Shown one piece after another: positions 33,667 to 43,585 of a DNA stretch of 43,585 nucleotides. The position numbers and the translations under genes were made by a program. The DNA is taken from contig CDMY01000518.1 of the NCBI GenBank assembly GCA_001179505.1, positions 16,786-60,370 of the forward strand, in the 5' to 3' direction. Source of the stretch: Vitrella brassicaformis (taxonomy: Eukaryota > Sar > Vitrellaceae). The stretch's first letter is position 1; each line of letters starts with the position of its first letter. The notes beneath the pieces were generated by a model. It searched no databases. It was not told the origin of the DNA and worked only from the letters and a program-made list of their open reading frames with translations.

Positions 33667-35325
33667 ATGAAGGCATTGGCCACAGCGTGTGTTGCTCCAG
33701 CTTTCCTTTCTGTGGATGCGTCAGCTCCCGGTCCTTCGTCTGCTGCTTTCATCGTCACGGCGCACCGGAAGCCATGGACGAGAAGACGGACCTCCCGAAG
33801 ATCTATCGGCAAGCACTCTGCTTCTGCCGCAGCTGGTGCTGCAACTGCATCAGCAACCCCTGCCCTCCCTCCCCTCGAGAGCACTGTTGTCGTTGAGGAG
33901 ATCTTGCCAGACGGCCGTCCTCCGCTGCTATCTCTGAGCGTCGAGGAGCTTGCCAGCAGTGTAGGTGGCACCGGACGAGCCAGGAGGATATGGGAGGCTC
34001 TGCGCAAAGGCCAGCTACCCATCGACATCGATGACAGCACAGAGAAGCCACTTTCCCACCGGGCTCTGACAAGGCTGCTGGAGGCCACCCAGCTGCTGCC
34101 CTATGAGGTGATCAACGAGACCGTGAGTGCGTGTGGCACGGTGAAGCTGTTGGTGCGGCTGAGGGATGGCCATGGCGTGGAGACCGTCATTATCCCGAGC
34201 GAGAAGGGGCACAGCACGCTGTGTGTGTCCAGCCAGATTGGCTGCGCGAGGGCATGCAGGTTCTGCAAGACCGGGCAGATGGGCCTCATGAGGAATCTTG
34301 GGGCGGACGAGATCCTTGCACAGGTGAGTGGGTGGCCAGCCAGTCGAGAGAGGACAGGCATACCCACCCATTGCGAGTTCCCTCCTCTTGGCTTCACGCA
34401 GGTGTTCTTTGCACACCGATGGGTGCGTGAGAGCGATGGCCGCACACCGCCGATCCGAAACGCGGTGTTCATGGGGATGGGTGAGCCCCTCAACAATCCG
34501 CGCGCTGTGAGGAGGGCAATACAGACGATGACAGACCCATTCGCTTTTGGGCTGGGGCGATCACACATTACGGTGAGCAAGAGTCGCCATACCCGGCGTG
34601 ATCTACATCTTTCTTCCTTCTCTTTGGGTGCTCGTCTGCGTAGGTGTCGACGGTCGGCCCATCTCCTGCCTCGATTCGTTTGCTTGAGGACATCCCCGTG
34701 CACATAGCATGGTACTAGAGCACAACACACACGCCACGGATGGAACAGACGCACACACACCCAGAGATATCCTCCCTTGTCCCTGGCTGCGTACTAGGTC
34801 GGTGCACGCTGCACGCGATAATGTCCGACGGCTGCTCGTCCCCACCACTGTCCACCCCATGACTGACCTCCGTGACGCCTTTGCCGACATGCTGATCGCA
34901 CGCAGCAACAAACATCAGGGCCCGGGGCGGTTTCCCAAGCGCTATCTGAACATCATGGTCGAGTGCACCCTGCTGGACGGGCTGAATGACAGCAGAGAAG
35001 ACGCTGAGGCGCTTGTCGAGCTGGTGAGGGGGCTGCCTGGCGAGCCCAAGGTGAACCTGCTGCCGTACAATGACATCGGTGTCCCCGGCTACCGGAGAAG
35101 CCCTGAGGCAAAGGTAGGTACGCATGGATGAGATAGACACAGAGATGGGATGTGTCTGTTGAGTGGAGTTGTTCGTATGCGTGATGGGTTGATGGATGGA
35201 TGCAGGTGGCTGCGTATCTGGAGTGTGTGCGAGAGGGAGGGGTAATGTGTTCGGTGAGGCGGGCCAGAGGCGATGAGGATATGGCAGCATGTGGCCAGCT
35301 GGCCACCACAGCTGGGCTGGGCTAG
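33667..35325 (+). CDS. RlmN-like radical SAM methyltransferase, organelle leader
   Basis: Exons 33667..34323, 34402..34572, 34644..34711, 34798..35113 and 35206..35325, giving 443 residues in frame. The radical SAM cluster motif CARACRFCKTG, the GMGEPLNN SAM-binding motif, IAWSVHAARDNVRR and the late Cys in MCSVRRARGDEDMAACGQLA match the RlmN family, which methylates carbon 2 of adenine in 23S rRNA (and in bacteria some tRNAs), using two conserved cysteines. The start MKALATACVAPAFLSVDASA followed by an Arg/Ser-rich stretch looks like a signal plus transit peptide. Plastid or mitochondrial rRNA would then be the target. ATG 33484 lies in frame upstream and would add 61 residues. Confidence 0.85.
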
Positions 35326-35481
35326 CTTAGGGGGAGCTGACAGAACGGTCGAGTGAGGCTGAGAGATTTCTGTCATGTCTTGAGAGATCTTTTGCATGAG
35401 ACTTCACAAGCAGTAGAATGCACTGACAAATGGATGCATGATGGACAAACACCACAAATAAAGGCAGTCGAAGGGTCTGTC

Positions 35482-38094
35482 TCACATGAAGTCTCGTACA
35501 TGTCTCTCATCCAGACAACCCAGGTCGCCCTCCTCCCCTCCCTCGTCAGCACGCGTCTCAGATGCTACCCCTCTCCTCCTCTCCACCGCATGTCTGAGCA
35601 AGTCAGCCGACGCCACACCAATCCGTATGTCCAACGCCCGGATGTCATCCCTCAGCCGATTCGTCATGTCCCGCATCCTCGGTATCGCTTCGTCAGACGA
35701 GTGGCTCTCCGCCTGCTGCTCCTGAGCGTCCTGCAGGTCGTCATGGCGACACGAGAGGGCCTCCAGAGTCTCTGTGAGATGCGTCACACGCTCTCTGGCC
35801 GCCTCAAGATCGCTCTCAGCAGTGGCCAGGGAAGCCCTGAAGAGAAGGAAGCGAAAGATGGCGTCTGTCCATCCATCCCTGCATTTCGTCTGCCTTTGTG
35901 TTGGCGCACCTGAGGGTTGTGGCCTCCTCGGCCAGTTGCCTGAGAGCCCCGTCATCATTCATCTGTCCCTCCGTCAAGCGGATGGTCTCCAGCTCCTCCC
36001 CCAGCGAACCACTCACGCCCTCCAGCCGCTCCCTCACCGCCTCGCCACTCGCATCAATCGCCGCAGCAGCATACCTCATGAATACTTCTACACTGCCGCC
36101 GACACCAAAGGCCCCATCTCTGGCCCCAGCCGGCAGCACGACATTCAGCCGGTCACCCACACGGTCGCACTCCTGGCGCCACGCTGATGGCTCGATGGAT
36201 GTCTCGATCATGTCGTGGTGGTCTTCAGCGACGTCAGCGCCACAGTGAGAGGGGGGCGGCCGGCGGATCGAGAGTGGGAGCAGCGACTCGTCGATGACGG
36301 CCGCGTCGTGCTGGTCGGCGGCATCGGTGTCTTCCGACCTCGAGAGAGGACAGGCGACAATGAGCATGTCATCATGTTCGACCCCCTCCTCATCTGTCGC
36401 CTCGCCAGGCCCTTCGGGGAAGGTGATGGCCTCGTGGGCCCTCAATGATGGAGGCGAGAAGTGGAAGTCCCTCCTCAGCAGCTCCTGGTTGATCACCTCG
36501 TTTAGCACGAGACACGCCTGCTCCCCATAGCCCGATGACAACTGAGACAGGCTGCCAACAGAGGCCATAGAGATTCCCCGGCGACTCAGCTCGTCCCGCA
36601 GCCGACCCAATGCCTCTTCTCTCGACACCGGAGGGGAGAGAGAGGACGGCCTCTGCCCTCCTGTGCGGGTGGGTGGGCGGTCAGATGCCGTGGGGTCGCT
36701 CTGCAGGCTGAACAGCCACATGAGCAGGTCATAGTGGTACTGGAAGGCGTCCACACGCTGGCCGGGAGGCGGCGCCTGGGCAAAGAATGCTCGATGGAGG
36801 GGAGGATACCCCCTGGGAGCGGCAAACAGCCGCTGGTAGTCAAGCATCATGAGCTTGTCGACAATGTCATCCATGACGAGCAATGGTGGAGCGCGGTGAG
36901 CTCGTGATGTTGTGGGGCGTTCCAGGACCTCCTCACGCTCGCCCTCATCAGGCCGCTCAGCCTCAGGTTGGGGCGGGGGAGTACGAGGGATGACACAGGC
37001 GGCGGGGGGCTTGCAGAGCGCCTCAAGGCGCGAAAGGACTTCTCTGATGGACGGCCTATGAGCAGGGGCAGTCGACAGCATCGACACTATCAGGCTGCGG
37101 AGCTCCTCAGAGAGGCTGTACGGAAGCGGTGGGTAGTCGCCCTTGCTGATCTTCATGTATAGCTCGTCTGCAGCAGCAGATGCATTCAGACACAGTAATG
37201 GAGACCGAGTCTTCTGGCCACAAGTGGCACTGCGTGTTTGCTTACAGAGTGACATCTGCTTTTCGCCTCTGAAGGGTGACTTGAGCGTGGCCAGCTCGTA
37301 CAGAATGCACCCAAGGGCCCACACGTCGGACTTGAAGTCATACCCACCACCACCCAACACCTCCGGCGACACTGCAGCAACCCAGCGCATGAGGCAGAAA
37401 GTGGCAGGCATTCTTTCCTGGTCTTGCCGACATGCTCACTGTATAGTGGGGTGCCGACTTTGGAGTGCGCCTCGAACGTCTGGCTACTCATGATCCGCCC
37501 AAGCCCCAGATCACCAACCTTCAGACGGCCGTCCTGAGCCAGGAATATGTTGGCCTGCACACCAGAATGCACCACACGCCATCTCTCCCACTCTTTCCTT
37601 CTCTACTTACAGGTTTGAGGTCTCTGTGCAGGATTCTTTTGTCGTGCATGTGCGCGATGGCGGATGCCAGTTGCCGCCCGTATTCGACGCACTCGCTCTC
37701 ACTGAAGGCCGACTCGTCCTGGGCGGTCCTCTTGATGAGGCGCTTGAGGTCGCCGCGCTCTGCCCACTCGACGATGATGTAGAGCTCGCCCGCCGAGATG
37801 AAAGAGTCCAGATAGGCCACGATGTGGGGGTGGTCCAGGGACTGCAACAGACGAACCTGCCGAGATGGAAAGGAGAGAGAGGAGATATGCATTCATGGAT
37901 TGTATTTCTTCTCCTTTGCCCACCTCCTTGAGGCATTTCTCCTTGCTCTTCTGGTCCATCTCGTCGAAGGCGTTGACCTTCTTCAGTGCAACTACTCGCT
38001 CGTCATCAGATGGAGATCTGGCCATGTAGACTACTGAGAACTTGCCTTTTCCTATGGGCTTCAGCACTTGATAGCCCTCTATGCTTGTGCCGGA
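35482..38094 (-). CDS. NEK6/7-type kinase fused to IFT57
   Basis: Exons 37924..38094, 37611..37856, 37440..37554, 37246..37371, 35910..37167 and 35482..35836, giving 756 residues from the first certain exon; the start codon is unresolved. Kinase (about 10–270): IGKGKFSVVY glycine loop, VVALKKV lysine, ILHRDLKPANIFL, GDLGLGR in place of DFG as in NEK6/7, SKVGTPLYMSPEVL, FKSDVWALGC. It looks active. After a Pro/Glu-rich linker of about 48 residues comes an IFT57-type protein (about 318–756): MDDIVDKLMMLDYQ CH-like domain, SGYGEQACLVLN, IEPSAWRQECDRVGDRLNVV, and a coiled-coil end with LDIRIGVASADLL. Its roughly 440 residues equal full-length IFT57, an intraflagellar-transport B subunit. Kinase C-lobe and IFT57 start share one exon, so the fusion does not depend on splice choice. 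Confidence 0.9.
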
Positions 38095-38301
38095 CTGCAA
38101 AAGGGAAATGCTTGGCGCCGACACTTTGAGTTGCCATGTAAATTCACGTCGACTTGTTAGCTCGCAAAAGGCAGAAAGGCAGAGTAGGGAGAGAGGCCTG
38201 CTGGATATGGCCTAGCGTCTCCGTTTCCCTCGCCCTTGAATGTTGCAGTAGTGTTTTCGAGTGCGCGACGCGCTCCGGCATCCCGTCGAGGTGTCGCTGA
38301 T
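38095..38301. promoter_or_regulatory. divergent region holding missing NEK first exon
   Basis: The first certain kinase exon starts after an acceptor at 38095–38097 (TTTTGCAG). Reading through it, the frame stays open to a stop near 38210 without an ATG; the earliest start-like codon is GTG at 38124. ATG 38140 nearby is in another frame. The true first exon, or a sequence error, must lie here or further right, overlapping the divergent gene at 38302. Confidence 0.4.
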
Positions 38302-39597
38302 ATGTCGGAGTTTCCGCAGCTGCCCGATGCTGTATGGAGCTTCATCAATTCCCTGCGTGAGGCGGATATCCCAGGTAACGCGGCTACAACCAGCGGCGCA
38401 GCGTCTTATGTGTCGTGACGTCCCTCTATCTGTCTGCAGGATTCATCCCCACCTGCCCCATCACGATGGCCATTCCCCGCCAGCCTGTGCAGAGCACCAC
38501 CTCCCAGACCACATACGAGTACAAAGCCATACGCGACCACCTGAACCACGTAAGAGGCCAAGCAGCAGCACCACCGACCGACCCATCCAGCGAACACACC
38601 CATCCATCTCTTTTGCCTTTGCCTGCCACAGAACAACTCGAGTCCGACCAGTCGGCAGAAGTTGAGCAAGAAGAAGCTCATTCCGGACCGCACCGCCCTC
38701 GGCGTCATCGAGGCATGGGCCCGGGAGCAGATGAACAAGAACCAGAAGAGGGGTGCGCAGGAGGGCGGCGAGTCGGCGGCCGAGAAACGGGTGAAGCTCA
38801 ATGGAGGTGGCGCGGCGGCAGCGCCGGCCGGCGCTGCTGGGGTGGGGCAGGGGGAGGCGGCGGGGGTGGGGGCTGCGGGAGCCCGTGAGGTGATAGATTT
38901 GGCTGACGACTTGGCTGACGACGACGGTGATGGGGATGCGGCACCGCCGGCCATCAACTTAGGTCAGCCTCCGGCTGCGCTCATCACCAAGGTCAGGTCA
39001 AGGATTGCCAATATGAATGGATGGGCGGGGCGGTGGCTGACCTCCAGTTCTGCTGTTTTTTGTGCATTGTGCAGGTCAAGGTCGCCAAGACGGTGCTGCA
39101 GAACATGATGCAGTGGTTTGGCGAACTCAACCCTCAAGCAGAGCCGTCGGACCAGCAGGTTAGTCGTGTGAGGGGTGGATGGCGCACATACCAACACACG
39201 AACATGACCCCAGTGGCGGCAATCCGTTTTTGGTCGTGTGTTGGTCAGGTAGAGGAGTTGAAGAAGACGTTGAGCCGGAGCAACCGTGTCGAGAAGGCCT
39301 TCACGGAGTGGGTGTGCTCGGCTGTCGAGCCCAACACCGAGGCCAGGAACACCCGCAGCAGAGCAAGGGGTGGGATGGGCAAGCGGTGGACAAGCACCTT
39401 TTCCCCTGCATGTCTGCATGGCATTGTGTTCTCAGACACCTACTCGCGTGTTCCCAATGGCGCATTCAAGATGGGCGTGTCGGCCATACTGCGGGTGAGG
39501 GGGCGAGTGTGGCCGTCATGTGTGGATGGGTGTGAATGCGTCCCATTCTGTTGTGTGACTTCGCTGGATGCAGGCGATATACCCTGCCGCTACTTGA
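38302..39597 (+). CDS. unknown protein, probably nuclear
   Basis: Seven exons: 38302..38374, 38440..38549, 38632..38991, 39075..39158, 39249..39369, 39436..39494 and 39574..39597, giving 276 residues in frame. It starts MSEFPQLPDAVWSFINSL. A basic stretch (RQKLSKKKLIPDR; EKRVKL) could be a nuclear localisation signal. Next come an Ala/Gly-rich region, an acidic run (VIDLADDLADDDGDGD), a helical part (VAKTVLQNMMQWFGELN; VEELKKTLSRSNRVEKAF) and YSRVPNGAFKMGVSAIL. I do not recognise a domain. Acidic plus basic segments suggest a chromatin or transcription role, a weak inference. It sits head to head with the NEK–IFT57 gene. Confidence 0.6.
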
Positions 39598-40288
39598 AGA
39601 GCAGCTAGGGGAGGCTGGTCTGTCCGTCCCTTTGGCGGCCACGAATGGTCAAGCTGTGTCATGCGACTCATGCCTCATGATATTTCCCCAACCCCTATTT
39701 TGCCAACGATCGCTGCCTAAACGTGTCACTCACTGACCACCACCTACCTATTCTCTAATTGTTTATTCATCGCTGTCTGCCTGCCTGCCTGCCTGCCTGC
39801 CTGTGACCCTGACTGTACATATAACTGATGAGGATTGGCTTGCATACATGCGAGTGCGGCGTTCGGATGCGTGTGTATTTGTGATGGCTGGCTGGATGGA
39901 TTGGCTGTCTTGTCTGTTGGTATGTATGTATGTTTGTGTGTATTGCATGGCTGGACGCGATGCGCATGGCCATATAGATTGCCGCATATATGCTTCATGG
40001 ATGGATGGATGGATGGGTGGAATGCAACGCATAGTGAGTGTGCGGAGAACGAACGTGCAGAGAATTGGTGAACGGTACGCTACTCCCAAAAAGTCCTACT
40101 CAGTCTCGGTCCTCATTCATATGAATTTCACAAACAGCAAGACAACCTATACATGCGCCCATCTACGGCACACACACACACACAAACATGAACGCAGCTA
40201 GAATATACCTTCAGCCCCCTTCCCCCTCCCTCGGGCAGCACACATCAGTTCAGTGGCTGCTCTGCTCTTGATGCAATCCACCCTCTCG
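39598..40288. other. intergenic with simple repeats
   Basis: Between convergent stops. Contains a (CTGC)n run at 39777–39803 and ATGG repeats at 39997–40015. No gene or RNA is supported. Confidence 0.5.
39777..39803. repeat. (CTGC)n microsatellite
   Basis: A tetranucleotide repeat of about 27 bases lies in the intergenic region downstream of the unknown nuclear-looking protein gene. Confidence 0.9.

Positions 40289-43585
<3,297 letters not shown>

Noticed and set aside
39777-40015. Tetranucleotide runs as a CRISPR or telomere array
   Set aside because: They are short perfect microsatellites without spacers and not at a chromosome end.

Overview
This window is nuclear DNA from an intron-rich, gene-dense protist. 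I reconstructed 15 protein-coding genes and about 124 introns by hand. Every intron is GT–AG, most are 55–150 bases long, and many have a TG-rich run instead of a plain pyrimidine tract before the AG. The gene set points to a photosynthetic or formerly photosynthetic alveolate: a thioredoxin reductase with the CGGGKC tail known from malaria parasites, an RlmN-type enzyme with a leader that could be organellar, and ciliary genes. A chromerid such as Vitrella is my best guess. This is inference, not proof.

Layout. 33–1501 (-) is a partial EF-hand protein, head to head with a novel acidic-tailed protein at 1615–3263 (+). 3887–8216 (-) is an RBM5/RBM10-like splicing factor of 20 exons, head to head with an equilibrative nucleoside transporter at 8351–11126 (+). 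11344–14134 (-) is a USP12/USP46-type deubiquitinase carrying the 300-N gap, head to head with a probable pseudokinase at 14293–16111 (+). Three minus-strand genes follow: an OPT-family transporter (17034–20132), a coiled-coil protein (20423–22372) and the dynein regulatory complex protein DRC11/IQCA1 (22687–26434). DRC11 diverges from a RING/U-box-like basic protein at 26873–29642 (+). 30615–32563 (-) is a ubiquitin-like/coiled-coil/RING protein, diverging from an RlmN-like radical SAM methyltransferase (33667–35325, +). 35482–38094 (-) is a NEK6/7-type kinase fused in frame to complete IFT57. It diverges from a small unrecognised nuclear-looking protein (38302–39597, +). The last gene is thioredoxin reductase (40289–43036, -).

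How the genes relate. The window has no operon-like pathway. Most genes sit in head-to-head pairs with 100–450 bases between start codons, so shared bidirectional promoters are likely. DRC11, NEK–IFT57 and possibly the coiled-coil gene are ciliary and lie within 18 kb. The most striking item is the NEK–IFT57 fusion: one 1258-base exon with no stop runs from the kinase C-lobe into the IFT57 N-terminal domain.

Sequence quality. Three genes need exactly one extra base to stay open. The N gap is flanked by identical 29-base copies that restore the reading frame when overlapped, so the gap is probably false.
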